From positions 3,100,001 through 3,164,000 of the forward strand of contig NZ_CP033073.1 of NCBI RefSeq assembly GCF_003675325.1: a stretch of 64,000 bases of DNA, read 5' to 3'. The first letter of the stretch is position 1, and the number at the start of each line of letters is the position of its first letter. The translations under genes were made by a program, and so were the position numbers. The notes beneath the pieces are model-generated. The model was not told the origin of the DNA. It did not search any database and saw nothing but the letters and a program-made list of their open reading frames with translations. Origin of the DNA: Streptomyces dangxiongensis (GTDB lineage: Bacteria > Actinomycetota > Actinomycetes > Streptomycetales > Streptomycetaceae). Shown one piece after another: positions 8,426-26,510 of the stretch.

Positions 8426-8673
8426 CAGCCGGCGGCTGCGGCGGCGACCCGGTAGGTGGCCTCGACGTTGACCATGTTCGGCAGTTCGTTCATGTCGATG
8501 ACGATGGAGTACTCCATCTCCAGCGCGCTGAGGACGTCGATCAGCTTCAGGCTGTCGGCGCCGAGTTCGTCGATGAAGAGCGCCGTGTCGGAAAGACGCT
8601 CGGGGTCGACGTCGATGTTCTCGGCGATGATTTCCCGGATACGGGTGAGGCGCTCGGGAGCGGCCGTGGTCAT
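8422..8673 (-). CDS. Acyl carrier protein (type II PKS/FAS)
   Basis: An 83-residue acyl carrier protein with the phosphopantetheine attachment Ser in ELGADSLKLID (about residue 41) and an acidic helix II/III region (MEYSIVIDMNELP) typical of carriers that meet type II synthases. The ATG at 8673 is preceded by a strong GGAGGAC ribosome-binding site; the frame stays open upstream but has no carrier homology there. It is the first gene of the operon ACP-KS-CLF-KR-flavoprotein-SbnB and has a four-heptamer SARP-type site about 136 nt upstream. It holds the growing chain, which probably passes to the first condensation domain of NRPS1. Its activation needs the Sfp-type PPTase encoded at 38876-39592 or a host enzyme. 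Confidence 0.92.
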   Translation of the reverse strand: MTTAAPERLTRIREIIAENIDVDPERLSDTALFIDELGADSLKLIDVLSALEMEYSIVIDMNELPNMVNVEATYRVAAAAAGW

Positions 8674-8808
8674 GGCTCGGTCCTCCGTTTTCGAAATTGC
8701 CGGTCGGTGACGCCGGAAGAAGGCGGGAGAAGCGGTGCGGACGAGCGGTGCGGCTGCGCGGAAGAAGGGGCAGCGAAGCGGCTCGGTCAGAAACCTAGTC
8801 AGCGCCGA

Positions 8809-8848
8809 TGACTGCCCAGTGACCGTCAACTGACGGACCGCTGACGAC
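8809..8848. promoter_or_regulatory. SARP-type operator (four heptamers, 11-bp period) upstream of the ACP operon
   Basis: Four TGAC cores begin at 8809, 8820, 8831 and 8842, exactly 11 bp apart. The heptamers are TGACTGC, TGACCGT, TGACGGA and TGACGAC on the plus strand. For the minus-strand ACP operon the array is followed 11 nt later by a -10-like TAGGTT (about 8798-8793), the arrangement in which a SARP replaces -35 recognition. This is the most regular of the five sites in the window. Confidence 0.7.
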
Positions 8849-8872
8849 GGTTGCCCGACGGATCCGCCGATG

Positions 8873-9736
8873 TCAGCGGCTGCCCGCGCGGCGGAATCCG
8901 CGGACGCTGCCCCACACCGCGGCGAGCAGCAGCGCCGTCAGTGTCACGGCGCTCACCAGGCCCGGGTGGTGCGTGGGGAAGCCACCGGAGGCCGCCACCC
9001 CGGGATCGTTGCCCCACAGTTGCCGGCAGGTGGTGACGACCGAGGTGACGGGGTTCCACTCGGCGACGGGGCGCAGCCAGCCGGGCAGGCCGCTGACGGG
9101 CACGTAGGCGTTGGACAGGAAGCTGAGGATGACCAGCACCAGGGCGCCGGTGCCGTCGATGGCCTCGACGTTGCGCTGGGTGGTGCCGAGCAGGATGCCG
9201 ACCCACGTCATCACGTACACGAAGGCGAGCAGCACGCCGAAGCCGGCGGCGGTGCGCAGCGGGCCCTCGTGCGGGCGCCAGCCCACGCCGAGCCCGACGA
9301 GGCTGACCGCGGTCAGGCTGACGGCGCCGACGAGCAGGTCGGACAGGGTGCGGCCGAGGAGCACGGACGACGGGGCGATCGGCAGCGAACGGAACCGGTC
9401 GACCAGTCCGTGCCGCAGGTCCAGGGCGACCCCGATGGCGGTGGGGCCGACCCCGGTCAGGCCGACCTGGATGGCGATGCCGGCCATGATGAAGTCCTCG
9501 TAGGCGACGCCGCCGGGGATGTGCATCGAGCTGCGGAACAGATAGCCGACGGCGATCAGCATCACCAGCGGGTTCATGGTGACCAGCACCAGCCGGCCCG
9601 GTGAGCGGCGCAGGTGGGTCAGGTGGCGGCCGGCCAGGGCGAGCGTGTCGCCGAGGTGGCCGCGGACGGGGCCGGCCGGCCCGGGGCGGGCGGCCGGCCG
9701 TTCGGTGGCGGTCGGGGTGGTGGCCGTGGCCGTCAC
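8873..9736 (-). CDS. ABC-2 type transporter permease (DrrB-like)
   Basis: The 287-residue integral membrane protein has about six hydrophobic segments (for example LVLVTMNPLVMLIAVGYLF, VLLAFVYVMTWVGILLG, LVSAVTLTALLLAAVWG). It carries the ABC-2 family sequence NAYVPVSGLPGWLRPVAEWNPVT near the C-terminus, which is characteristic of DrrB-like antibiotic exporters. The GTG start at 9736 overlaps the ATPase stop by 4 nt (GTGA), so the two subunits are coupled. It is the last gene of the NRPS1-NRPS2-MbtH-ATPase-permease run and probably exports the peptide or protects the producer. Confidence 0.9.
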   Translation of the reverse strand: MTATATTPTATERPAARPGPAGPVRGHLGDTLALAGRHLTHLRRSPGRLVLVTMNPLVMLIAVGYLFRSSMHIPGGVAYEDFIMAGIAIQVGLTGVGPTAIGVALDLRHGLVDRFRSLPIAPSSVLLGRTLSDLLVGAVSLTAVSLVGLGVGWRPHEGPLRTAAGFGVLLAFVYVMTWVGILLGTTQRNVEAIDGTGALVLVILSFLSNAYVPVSGLPGWLRPVAEWNPVTSVVTTCRQLWGNDPGVAASGGFPTHHPGLVSAVTLTALLLAAVWGSVRGFRRAGSR

Positions 9737-10698
9737 TGGGGCTCCTCTTTCCGGCCCGTACCCGTGAGGTCGAAGAAGACGTCGTCGAGCGTGGGCTTGC
9801 GCAGTTCGAAGTCGACGGTGGGCACGCCCTTGTCGCGCAGGGCCTGCGCGGCGCGGGCCAGGTCGTCCAGGCCGTCCGCGCCGAGCTGTACGGAGACCCG
9901 GCGGGCGGCCTCGTCGGTGACGGGGGCCGGGCCGCCGAGCACGGCCAGTGCGGCGGCGGCGTCGGCGAGGTGCTCGGGGCGGGCCACGGTCACCTCCAGC
10001 CGGTCGGTGCCGACCTGCCGTTTCAGGGCGTCCGGGGTGCCTTCGGCGATGACCCGGCCGGCGTCGATGACGGCGACGCGGTCGGCGAGCTGGTCGGCCT
10101 CCTCCAGGTACTGGGTGGTGAGCAGGATGGTCACGCCACCGGCGGCCAGGTCGCGGACCACGTCCCACAGGACGTTGCGGCTGGCCGGGTCGAGGCCGGT
10201 GGTGGGTTCGTCCAGGAACAGCACCTCGGGGTCGCCGAGGACGCAGGTGGCCAGGTCGAGCCGGCGGCGCATGCCGCCCGAGTAGGTGCCCGCGGGCCGG
10301 TCGGCGGCCTCGGTCAGCTCGAACCGGTCCAGCAGTTCGGCGGCCCGGCGGACGGCGCCGCGCCGCCCGAACCTGAGCAGCCGGGCGAGCAGGACGAGGT
10401 TCTCCCGCCCGGTGAGGAGTTCGTCGACGGCGGCGTACTGCCCGGCCAGGCCGATGCGCCGGCGCACCTCGCGGCCCTCGCGCAGCACGTCGTACCCGGC
10501 GACGACGGCCCGCCCGCCGGACGGCTGGTCCAGGGTGGCGAGGATGCGGACGGTGGTGGTCTTGCCCGCGCCGTTGGGTCCGAGGACCCCCAGCACGGTG
10601 CCGGCGGGCACCGCCAGGTCGATGCCGTGCAGCGCGGTGTGGGTGCGGTAGGTCTTGCTGAGCCCCTCGGCGAGGATCGCGGTGTCGGACACGGCCAC
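9733..10698 (-). CDS. ABC transporter ATP-binding protein (DrrA-like)
   Basis: The 321-residue ATPase has Walker A GPNGAGKTTT (about residue 38), the signature TYSGGMRRRLDLA (about residue 138), Walker B VLFLDEPTTGLD and the switch His region replaced by LLTTQYLEEADQLADRV, as usual in the DrrA group. The C-terminal extension ending in KPTLDDVFFDLTGTGR is also typical of DrrA. The GTG at 10698, only 2 nt after the MbtH stop codon, is the preferred start; GTG at 10692 is an alternative. It would power the adjacent DrrB-like permease for export of, or self-resistance to, the product. Confidence 0.92.
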   Translation of the reverse strand: MAVSDTAILAEGLSKTYRTHTALHGIDLAVPAGTVLGVLGPNGAGKTTTVRILATLDQPSGGRAVVAGYDVLREGREVRRRIGLAGQYAAVDELLTGRENLVLLARLLRFGRRGAVRRAAELLDRFELTEAADRPAGTYSGGMRRRLDLATCVLGDPEVLFLDEPTTGLDPASRNVLWDVVRDLAAGGVTILLTTQYLEEADQLADRVAVIDAGRVIAEGTPDALKRQVGTDRLEVTVARPEHLADAAAALAVLGGPAPVTDEAARRVSVQLGADGLDDLARAAQALRDKGVPTVDFELRKPTLDDVFFDLTGTGRKEEPQ

Positions 10699-10700
10699 GG

Positions 10701-10907
10701 TCAGTCCGCCTGCCGCTGGAGGCTGAGCGGGCGCATGTCGGTCCAGTGGCTCTCCACGTGGGCGACGGCGGTGGCGCGGTCGGTGGCGTCCAGGGCCACG
10801 CGCCAGCCGTCGGGCACCGCGGCGAAGGACGGCCACAGGGAGTGCTGCCCCTCGTCGTTGACGAGGACGAGGAAGGTGCCGTCTTCGTTGTCGAAGGGAT
10901 TGGCCAT
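10701..10907 (-). CDS. MbtH-like NRPS chaperone
   Basis: A 68-residue MbtH family protein with the conserved pattern NPFDNEDGTFLVLVNDEGQHSLWP, PDGW and HWTDMRPLSL, including the three invariant Trp residues. MbtH proteins bind the N-terminal lobe of adenylation domains and are often required for their folding and activity. It lies 48 nt after NRPS2 and 2 nt before the ABC ATPase in the same operon. Only one copy is present, so it probably serves all six adenylation domains. Confidence 0.97.
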   Translation of the reverse strand: MANPFDNEDGTFLVLVNDEGQHSLWPSFAAVPDGWRVALDATDRATAVAHVESHWTDMRPLSLQRQAD

Positions 10908-10955
10908 GGCGGGTCTCCTGATCTCGGACGGTGGGTGGGACGGTCGGCGGCAGGG

Positions 10956-18442
<7,487 letters not shown>

Positions 18443-18446
<4 letters not shown>

Positions 18447-21400
18447 GACAGGTCCTCACTCAACTCGAGTTCCAGGTCGGCGAGTTCGTCGGCGGAGAGG
18501 GTGATGAGGGCGTCGGCGGCCTCGGGTGCGGCGGCGGTCTCGTCGGCGGACGCCTCGGTCGCGGTCCGGGCGAGGTCGGTGACGGTGCGCTGTTCGAAGA
18601 CGTCGCGGGTGGTCAGGGCGAGTCCGGCGGCACGGGCCCGGCTGACCACCTGGATCGACCGGATGCTGTCACCGCCGAGCGCGAAGAAGTCCTCGTCGAC
18701 GCCGACCTCGCTGACCCCGAGGACATCGGCGAAGATGTCCGTGAGCACCCGCTCGCGGTCATCGGCCGCGGCCCGCCTGGTCTCCTGACCGGCCAGGGCC
18801 GGCTGCGGCAGCGCCTTGCGGTCCAGCTTGCCGTTGGGCGTCAGCGGCAGCGCCTCCAGCACCAGCCACGACGCCGGAATCATGTACGCCGGCAGTAGCT
18901 GGGCCAGCTCGGCACGGATGCGGGCGGCGTCCACCCCCGGGCCGGTGAGGTAGCCGACGAGGCGCGGGTTGCCGGACGCGTCGGGCAGGACGGCGACCGC
19001 GGCGTCCGTGACCGCGTCCAGGTTCCGGATGACGGCCTCGATCTCGCCCGTCTCGACCCGCCTGCCGCGGATCTTGACCTGGTGGTCGCGTCGCTCGATG
19101 AACTCCAACTGCCCGTCGGGACGCTGGAGGACCCGGTCCCCGGTCCGGTACATCCGCGTCCCCGCGGGACCGAACGGATCGGCCAGGAACGTACCCGCCG
19201 TACGCGCCGGATCGTGCAGATATCCCCGGCCGACACCCGCGCCACCCACATACAGCTCACCCGGCACACCCACCGGAACCGGCTGCAACTCGTCCGACAG
19301 GACATACAACCGCGTGTTGCGCACAGCCGAACCGATCGGGACGCGGGCCCCCAGCTCCTCACCCGCCCGGATCACCGCGTGGGTCACGTCGTCCGAGCAC
19401 TCCGTCGGACCATAGGCGTTCATCAGCGGCACACGCGGATACCGCTCGTGCCAGCGCCGGCACAGATCCGCGGGCAGCGCCTCACCCGTCACCATCAGCC
19501 ACCGCAGATCCGCCAGCTCCGGCGCATCCCCCTCGATGTCCCAGGCGTCCAGCGCGGCCCGCAACAGCGACGGCACCACCTCCAGTACGGCCACCCGCTC
19601 ACCGGCGACCATCGCGAACAGCCCCGACGCATCCGCCGCCAGCTCCCCCGCGACCCGCACCGTCCCGCCCACCAGCAGCGGAGCCAGCATCTGCCACACC
19701 GACACATCGAAGGTCAGCGGCGCGTTCTGCACCACCGCCTCCCCCGCCACCAGCTCCAGGTCACCGACCTTCGCCCACAGATGGTTCACCATCCCCGAAC
19801 GCTGCACCATCGCCCCCTTGGGACGACCCGTCGACCCCGACGTGAACATCACATACGCCAGATCCAGGCCACCGCCGAGGGCGGGTGGGAGCGCGTGGTC
19901 GTGGAGGGCGTCCTCCAGGCAGAGGACGGTGGTGTCGCCGGCGAGCGCGCGGGCCTCGGCCTCGTACGCGCGCCCGGTGAGCACACAGCGGGCGCCGCTG
20001 TCGGCCAGCAGGGAGGCGTTGCGGGCCGCCGGGGCCGCCGGATCGAGCGGCAGATACGCCCCGCCCGCACCCAGCACACCCAGCACACCCGCCACGAACG
20101 ACACCCCCGGATCGGCCAGCATCGCCACCACCGCACCCGTCCCGGCACCGGCCGCCGACAGACGGGCGGAGAGGCCTCCGGCGCGCTCGACTAGGTCGCC
20201 GTAGGTGACGCGGTCGGTGGCGTCGGCCACGGCGACGGCGTCGGGGGTACGGGCCGCGACGGCCCGGACGCGTTCCACGACGCCGAGGCTCTCCTCGGGC
20301 AGGGCGGGGTCCCAGGAGCCGAGCACGCCGCCGAGTTCGCCGGGCCGGCCGGGGCGGCCGAGGACGGCCGGGGCGGTGACGTCGACGCGGGCGAGCGGCA
20401 GGTCGCCGCCGTCGGCGACGGTCCGCAGCAGATGCCGGACCATGACGGCGATCCGCTCGGCGTCGGCCCCGGTGAACAGGTCGGGCGCGTAGTCGAAGCG
20501 CAGGGTCAGGGTGTCGCCGGGGAACACGGCCATGCTGAGCGGGTGATGGCGGGCGTCCCGGGCCTCGGTGCGCAGCACACGGGGGCCGCCGGTGCCGGTG
20601 GCCGGGTCGGCGGCGTCGAGCGGGAAGTTCTCGAAGAGGACGACGGTGTCGAAGACCTCGCCGGTCAGGCCGGCGGCCCGGTGGATCTCGGAGAGCCCTA
20701 GGTGCTCGTGCGGCAGCAGTGCCGTCTGCTGCTCCTGGAGGGTGCGCAGCAGTTCGGCGAGGTGGGTGCCGGGGTGCAGCCGGACCCGTACGGGCACGGT
20801 GGTGAGGAACATGCCGATCATCGACTCGACGCCGGGGACCTCGGCGGGCCGGCCGGAGGTGACGGCGCCGAAGACGACGTCCTGGCGGCCGGTGAGCCGG
20901 CCGAGCAGCAGCGCCCAGCAGCCCTGGAGCACGGTGTTGAGGGTCAGCCCGCGGGTGCGGGCCCAGCGGGTGAGGGCCTCGGTCAGCTCGCGGGGCAGGT
21001 CGACCTGCAGGGCCTCGGGCAGCACCGGCGTCCGGTCGGGGCCGGCGTCCACGAGGAGCGTCGGACCGTCGAGACCGGCGAGCGCCTCCCGCCAGGCGGC
21101 GCGGGCGGCCTGGCCGTCCTGCCGGGCCAGCCAGGCGAGGTAGGAGCGGTAGGGGACGGGGGCGGGCAGCGCGGTGCCGTCGGCGCCGGGCCGGCCCAGT
21201 GTGAACAGCTCCCGCACCAGCAGCGGCATCGACCAGCCGTCGACCAGGATGTGGTGGCTCGTCCAGACGAAGCGGTGGCGTCCCTCGCCGTGGGTGACGA
21301 GCGTGAACCGCAGCAGCGGCGGGCGGTCCAGGGCGAAGCGGTGGCCGCGCTCGGCCTCGGTGATCCGGTCCAGTTCTGCGCTCCGCTCCGGTTCCGGCAG

Positions 21401-24400
21401 GTCGCGCAGATCGATCTCCTGCCAGGGCAGTTCCGCCCGGTCCGGGACGAGCTGGACGGGGGCGCCGGCGGGCCGGGCCCGGAAGGAGGCGCGCAGGTTC
21501 GGGTGCCGGTCCAGGAGCGCCTGGCCGGCGGCGCGCAGGGTGGCGGGGTCGAGGTCGCCCTCGATCTCGGCGACGATCTGGAGGGTGTAGACGTCGGTGC
21601 CGCCGTCGGCCGACGTGTCGTAGTCGGCGTGGAAGAGCATGCCCTGCTGGAGCGGGGTGATGGGCAGGACGTCGGCCAGTCGGCTCCCGGCGCCGGCGAG
21701 TTCGGCCTCGTACGCCTCGATCTCTTCCTGGTCCAGGCCGGCCAGCGGCAGGTCGCCGGGGGTGAGGCCGCCCGCGCCGGGTGCGTGCCGGCCGAGCAGC
21801 TCCAGCGCGCGGAACCAGGTCTCGGCGAGGTCCCGCACGTCCTCCTCGGCGACCGCGGTCCCGGCCCACGCCCAGTTGGCGATCAGGTGCGGTCCGTCGT
21901 GGCGGTCCTCGGTCGCCGGGGTGACGTCGATGAGGTGCGGCAGCGGCATGCCGGGGTGGGCTCCGGTGCCGACGACGCCGTCACCGCCGACGGGCTGCCA
22001 CGGCCGGTCCTCGCGGGCGTCGAAGCGGCCCATGTAGTTGAAGCCGATCTGGGGCCGCGGGTGGCGGGCCAGGACGCGGGCGGCGTGCGGGTTGAGGTAG
22101 CGCAGCAGGCCGAAGCCGACACCGCGGCCGGGCAGGGCGTGCAACTGCTCCTTGATCCGCTTCAGGACACCGGCGAGGGCGGGGCCGCCCGCCCACAGCT
22201 CCTCCCAGTCGGGGGTGCCGACGTCCAGGCGGACCGGGAAGGCGCTGGTGAACCAGCCGACGGTACGGGACAGGTCCAGTTCGTCCCGGAGCTGCTCGCG
22301 GCCGTGTCCCTCCAGTTCGATCAGGGTCTGCGCGTACTGGGCGTGACCGTGCCGGCGGCGCAGGTCCGCGACGGCGAGGGCGAGCCCGGTGAGCAGCACG
22401 TCGTTGATCTCGGCGTGGAAGGCGGCGGGCACCTCGGTCAGCAGGGGCGCGGTGGCCGCGGGGCCCAGTTCCAGGCGGAGGGCGCGCTGGGTGCCGTGGA
22501 CGTCGCGGGCGGGGTCCGGGCGGCGGGTGCCCACCAACGGGTCCGGCCCCTCGAGCTGCCGCTGCCAGACGGCGAGTTCGGCGCCGCGGACCTGGGTGCG
22601 GGCCTGTTCGGCGAGGAGCGCGGACCAGGCGCGGTACGACGTGCCGACCGGGTCGAGTGCCGGGGCGCGGCCCTCGGCGAGGGCACGGTAGGCGGCTTCG
22701 AGGTCGGGCAGCAGGACGCGCCAGGACACACCGTCCACGACGAGGTGGTGGGCGCACAGCACCAGCCGGCCGGTGTCCGCTCCGGGCGGGGCGGTGAGCA
22801 GTACGGCCTGGATCATGACGGCACGGGCCGGATCGAGTCGGGCCCGGGCCGCGGCGGCCTGCCGCTCGGCGCGGGCCGGGTCGCCCGTGGCGTCCGGTTC
22901 CGCGGTGCCGGCCAGCGGCACACCGGTCAGGGCGCCGGGCGGGAGGACCTCCATGTGCCACAGGCCCGGCGCCGGTTCGGTGGCCCGGGTGCGCAGGGCG
23001 TCGTGGTGGTCGGCGACGGCGTGCAGGGCGGCGTCGAGCAGCGCGGCGTCGAGTCCGGCGGGGACGCTGACGACGATGTGCTGGCTGTACTTGACGACGG
23101 GCCCGGCCAGCGTGCCGGTCTCCTCGTGAAGCTGGGCCATGATCGGGGTGAGTTCGTACGGCCCGACCCCGTCGTCCTGCGCTGTCGGCGCGGTCCCGGC
23201 GGCCCGGTCCGAGCTGCCGGCCGCCCGCGCGAGGGAGGTGACCGTCTTGTGCTCGAAGACGTCGCGGGTGGTCAGGGCGAGTCCGGCGGCACGGGCCCGG
23301 CTGACCACCTGGATCGACCGGATGCTGTCACCGCCGAGCGCGAAGAAGTCCTCGTCGACGCCGACCTCGCTGACCCCGAGGACGTCGGCGAAGATGTCCG
23401 TGAGCACCCGCTCGCGGTCATCGGCCGCGGCCCGCCTGGTCTCCTGACCGGCCAGGGCCGGCTGCGGCAGCGCCTTGCGGTCCAGCTTGCCGTTGGGCGT
23501 CAGCGGCAGCGCCTCCAGCACCAGCCAGGACGCCGGAATCATGTACGCCGGCAGTAGCTGGGCCAGCTCGGCACGGATGCGGGCGGCGTCCACCCCCGGG
23601 CCGGTGAGGTAGCCGACGAGGCGCGGGTTGCCGGACGCGTCGGGCAGGACGGCGACCGCGGCGTCCGTGACCGCGTCCAGGTTCCGGATGACGGCCTCGA
23701 TCTCGCCCGTCTCGACCCGGCGACCGCGGATCTTGACCTGGTGGTCGCGTCGCTCGATGAACTCCAACTGCCCGTCGGCACGCTGGAGGACCCGGTCCCC
23801 GGTCCGGTACATCCGCGTCCCCGCGGGACCGAACGGATCGGCCAGGAACGTACCCGCCGTACGCGCCGGATCGTGCAGATACCCCCGGCCGACACCCGCG
23901 CCACCCACATACAGCTCACCCGGCACACCCACCGGAACCGGCTGCAACTCGTCCGACAGGACATACAACCGCGTGTTGCGCACAGCCGAACCGATCGGGA
24001 CGCGGGCCCCCAGCTCCTCACCCGCCCGGATCACCGCGTGGGTCACGTCGTCCGAGCACTCCGTCGGACCATAGGCGTTCATCAGCGGCACACGCGGATA
24101 CCGCTCGTGCCAGCGCCGGCACAGATCCGCGGGCAGCGCCTCACCCGTCACCATCAGCCACCGCAGATCCGCCAGCTCCGGCGCATCCCCCTCGATGTCC
24201 CAGGCGTCCAGCGCGGCCCGCAACAGCGACGGCACCACCTCCAGTACGGCCACCCGCTCACCGGCGACCATCGCGAACAGCCCCGACGCATCCGCCGCCA
24301 GCTCCCCCGCGACCCGCACCGTCCCGCCCACCAGCAACGGAGCCAGCATCTGCCACACCGACACATCGAAGGTCAGCGGCGCGTTCTGCACCACCGCCTC

Positions 24401-26338
24401 CCCCGCCACCAGCTCCAGGTCACCGACCTTCGCCCACAGATGGTTCACCATCCCCGAACGCTGCACCATCGCCCCCTTGGGACGACCCGTCGACCCCGAC
24501 GTGAACATCACATACGCCAGATCCAGGCCACCGCCGGCGTTCGGGAGTTCGGCGGTGGCGGTGAGGTCGGCGGGGTCGGTGAGCGGCAGGACGGCCTGGC
24601 CGTCGTGGGCCGGGGCCTCGTACGCGTCCCCGGTGAGCACGTACCGGGCGCCGCTGTCGGCCAGCAGGGAGGCGTTGCGGGCCGCCGGGGCCGCCGGATC
24701 GAGCGGCAGATACGCCCCGCCCGCACCCAGCACACCCAGCACCCCCGCCACGAACGACACCCCCGGATCGGCCAGCATCGCCACCACCGCACCCGTCCCG
24801 GCACCGGCCGCCGACAGACGGGCGGAGACACCGGCGGCCCGGGTCAGAAGCTGCCGGTAGGTGACGCGGTCGGTGGCGTCGGCCACGGCGACGGCGTCGG
24901 GGGTACGGGCCGCCACCGAGCGCACCCGCTCCACCAGACCCTCGTACCCGGCGCGCTCGGTGTGCGGGTCCCAGCCGCCCAGCAGGCCGACCGGCTCGCC
25001 GGGGGCGCGCAGGCCGACGCGGGCGAGGGGCCGGTCGGCGGGGAGCGCGGCCAGGTCGGCCAGGAACGCCTCGAACCGGGCCAGGTGGCCGGCGAGTTCG
25101 ACGTCCGTGTACAGCTCGGGGTTGCCGTCGAGGTGGATCTCCATGGTGCCGTCGACGGTGTTGAGGACGGTCACGATGAGGTCGTTGACGATGCCGGTGG
25201 ACAGGTTGACCACCGTGCCCCGGCAGTCGCCGAAGACCAGCGCCGGGTCCTGGTTGAGGACGTTGATGAAGGGGCCGAACACCCGCCGGTCGTCGGTGCG
25301 CAGGCCGATGTCGCGGCGGATGCGGTCACCGCGGTACCGCTGGTGCCGGAGCGCGCCGGAGACCTCCTTCCAGGCCTGCCGGAGCAGTTGCGGGGCGGTC
25401 AGCTCGGGGCGGACGCGCACGGCGAGCGGCAGGTAGTTGGCGAGCATGCCCGGGATCTCGCGGGTGACGGCACCGGTGCGGCCGGTCACCGGGAGGGTGA
25501 GCAGCGGCTCGGTGACGCCGGTGACCCGCTGCGTGTAGGCGGCCATGGCGCCGACCATGAGGACCGGCAGGGTGACCTTGCCCGCGCGGGCGAGGTCACG
25601 CAGCGCGTCGGTGGCCTGCGGGGTGAGCCGCGTGGTGTGGCGCAGGGCGCTGCGGCCGGGGGCCGGGTCGCGGTCGGAGAGCGAGACGAGTTCGGGGGCC
25701 GCACCGTGCCCGGAGGAGGTGAGGCGCCCGGTCCAGTAGGCGCGGTCCCGTTCGACCTGCCGGGAGTCCAGGTAGCGGCGTTCGCCGTCGAGCAGGTGGT
25801 GGAAGGCCGGGATGGCGTCGGCGTCCAGGGCCGCGTCGTCGTGGCCCGCGGCCAGCCGGGCGTAGAGGGCGGCGAGCTTGGGGTAGAGCAGGGCGCGGCT
25901 GAAGCCGTCGGCCAGGATGTGGTGCATGCAGAGGTAGAGCAGGTGGTGCTCGGGGCCGAGAGTGAGCAGGGCGCCGCGGAACAGCGGGAAGTCGGTGATC
26001 GTCAGGGGCTCGGCGTGGTCCGCGCGCATCCACCGTACGGCGGCGGCCGACGGGTCGGGCTCGGCGCTGAAGTCGATCGCCCTGAGCGGCAGTCGGGCGA
26101 GCGGCCGGATGATCTGGCCCGGGGTGCCCGCCTCCTCCACGAACTGCACGCGGAGCCCTTCGGCCTCGTGCCCCAGGCGGTGCAGCGCCCGCTCCAGCAG
26201 CGCGGTGTCGAGGGGGCCGCGCAGGTCGATGTAGTCGGCCATGTTGTAGGCGAGGGGACCGGTGGCGAACTGCTCGTCGAACCAGATCTCGGCCTGCGCC
26301 GCGGTGAGCGGGAGGACGGCGCCTCGGTTTGTCGTCAT
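18443..26338 (-). CDS. NRPS1: C-A-PCP-E-C-A-PCP with twin adenylation domains
   Basis: The 2631-residue synthetase begins with a condensation domain of the EntF/starter-like type ([22 protein letters not shown] at about residue 139). A1 has [11 protein letters not shown] (about 616), PCP1 has GGDSIRS (about 1004), and an epimerisation domain follows ([10 protein letters not shown] at about 1199, NYMGRF). C2 ([20 protein letters not shown] at about 1699), A2 (about 2169) and PCP2 (Ser about 2557) complete it. Both A domains share the code DVWEMTADDK, whose acidic positions E278, D330 and D331 suggest a polar or basic side chain. Diaminopropionate is a reasonable guess given sbnA and sbnB, but unproven. 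The expected unit is acyl-D-X-L-X. ATG 26338 has a GGAG site 8 nt upstream; ATG 26356 is an alternative. The acidic tail ([14 protein letters not shown]) may be a docking element. Confidence 0.92.
18598..19877. repeat. Long direct repeat, copy 1 (adenylation-PCP segment of NRPS1 module 2)
   Basis: This stretch matches 23257-24536 at a constant offset of 4659 bp with only scattered single-base differences (for example near 18736, 19058 and 19119). It covers the second half of the adenylation domain from just after the TSGSTG motif to the PCP. A further shared block, 19990-20170 against 24649-24829, lies beyond a short divergent stretch. Such identity at synonymous positions points to recent duplication or ongoing gene conversion. 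Confidence 0.9.
23257..24536. repeat. Long direct repeat, copy 2 (adenylation-PCP segment of NRPS1 module 1)
   Basis: Partner of 18598-19877 (offset 4659 bp). It spans the A domain core, including all ten specificity positions, and the start of the PCP of module 1. Identity stops abruptly at both ends, where the flanking code belongs to the epimerisation domain on one side and to a variable linker in the A domain N-terminal region on the other. Short-read assemblies could collapse or chimerise this pair. Confidence 0.9.
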
Positions 26339-26368
26339 CGCTTTGCTCTCCGTCATTCTCGAATTCGG

Positions 26369-26510
26369 CCGCGCCCGGCTCGTTCGGTCCTCAGCGGCAG
26401 TCGCCGCGACCCGCTCGTTCGGTCCGCGGCGGTGGTTGCCGCGTCCGGCTCGTTCGGTTCTCGGTGGCGGCTGCCGCGCCTGGCTCGTTCAGTCAGCGGC
26501 GGCGGCTGCC
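26369..26510. repeat. 35-bp imperfect tandem repeat (four units) between sbnA and NRPS1
   Basis: The core GCTCGTTC recurs at 26378, 26413, 26448 and 26483, exactly 35 bp apart, within units that share the flanking pattern of GCCGCG before it and a GGCGG-rich stretch after it. The array fills most of the 150-bp gap between sbnA and NRPS1 and runs into the last codons of sbnA, where it encodes the Ala-rich tail. No open frame or SARP-type heptamers are seen in the gap. It may form structured leader RNA or simply be a replication-slippage array. Confidence 0.8.

Noticed and set aside
7160..8673. KS and ACP as housekeeping fatty acid synthase genes
   Set aside because: A Cys-less KS partner, coupled KR and flavoprotein genes, SbnB in the same operon and a SARP-type site upstream point to a cluster function.
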